Assembly (NCBI RefSeq): GCF_000423625.1
Contig: NZ_AUII01000037.1
Span: 1-33,425 of the forward strand
Origin: Pseudonocardia asaccharolytica DSM 44247 = NBRC 16224
Lineage (GTDB): Bacteria; Actinomycetota; Actinomycetes; Mycobacteriales; Pseudonocardiaceae
Length of the DNA stretch: 33,425 nt
Reading direction: 5' to 3'
The notes beneath the pieces were generated by a model, which saw only the letters and a list, made by a program, of their open reading frames with translations, was not told the DNA's origin and did not search any database. Positions 33,264 to 33,425 of the stretch are shown here, piece after piece. Made by a program: the position numbers and the translations under genes. How positions within the stretch are numbered: position 1 is the first letter of the stretch; every line of letters starts with the position of its first letter.

Positions 33264-33425
33264 GTGTCCGTGAGGTTCGACGAACCGAATCTCGTGCCGT
33301 CCGCCGGGCTGCTGCCGGCCGCGGTGTTGGCGCAGCGAGTCGGCCTGGCCGGACTCGTGGACCGCCGGTTGACCTTGCAGCGGCACGGCGCGAACAGCGG
33401 CACCAAGGCACTGACCGTGATCGGG
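33264..33425 (+). CDS. IS1380-family transposase, N-terminal part cut by the window edge
   Basis: From GTG 33264 the frame reads VSVRFDEPNLVPSAGLLPA, then AQRVGLAGLVDRRL and GANSGTKALTVIG, and runs to the last base. The pattern (FDDPNLV, SAGL, GLAxLVD, GANxGxK) matches N-termini of IS1380-family DDE transposases. The rest lies outside. The exact start and terminal inverted repeat cannot be settled here. Confidence 0.7.
   Translation, partial: MSVRFDEPNLVPSAGLLPAAVLAQRVGLAGLVDRRLTLQRHGANSGTKALTVIG

Overview
This is a high-GC actinobacterial segment. The codon use, GTG/TTG starts, form I red-type RuBisCO with CbbX, and an actinobacterial-type uptake hydrogenase fit a facultatively autotrophic Pseudonocardiaceae-like organism such as Pseudonocardia; the genus is inference. 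The core encodes H2 oxidation and CO2 fixation. The second half is an accessory oxidative gene cluster of unknown substrate. Insertion-sequence remnants lie at both edges, which suggests an island or plasmid segment.

Layout. (1) 1-375: the truncated 3' end of an IS200/IS605-type tnpB element, whose right end abuts the last hydrogenase gene. (2) 372-7253, minus strand: an eight-gene [NiFe]-hydrogenase operon, read as DUF1641 protein, hhyS, hhyL, maturation protease, 70-aa protein, TPR-like protein, 117-aa protein, NifU/Rieske fusion. (3) 7479-9768, plus strand: a divergent AraC-family regulator followed by hypA and hypB; the shared upstream region has five phased GCGCA boxes. (4) 9826-13560, minus strand: a Calvin-cycle operon rpe-tkt-cbbP with overlapping genes. 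(5) 13687-15572, plus strand: a NarL-type response regulator and a GAF histidine kinase, then three identical-core palindromes at exact 42-bp spacing that end in a perfect 23-bp-arm hairpin. (6) 15677-16675, minus strand: class I fructose-bisphosphate aldolase. (7) 16848-19780, plus strand: rbcL-rbcS-cbbX.

(8) 20492-22447: PAS-PAS hybrid histidine kinase. (9) 22478-23641, minus strand: a short MetE-like zinc methyltransferase/thiol-transferase family enzyme. (10) 24009-24686: an orphan NarL-type response regulator. (11) 24787-32094, plus strand: alpha/beta hydrolase, luciferase-like flavin oxidoreductase, DUF1028 protein, SnoaL/NTF2-like protein, and a three-subunit molybdenum hydroxylase (M, L, S). 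The M and L genes each carry one apparent frameshift. (12) 32091-33425: a collapsed FbiC-like pseudogene, an IS110 transposase remnant, and the beginning of an IS1380-family transposase cut by the window edge.

How they fit together: the hydrogenase would supply electrons from H2, HypA/HypB insert nickel, and RuBisCO, PRK, transketolase, epimerase and aldolase form most of a Calvin cycle. The promoters of rpe-tkt-cbbP, fba and the response regulator share a -10-like box, CCTA[AG][CT]GTC. No LysR-type CbbR is visible, so the adjacent two-component system is a reasonable candidate controller of CO2 fixation. The large subunit of the molybdenum hydroxylase lacks the form I CO-dehydrogenase signature, so it should not be read as evidence of CO oxidation.
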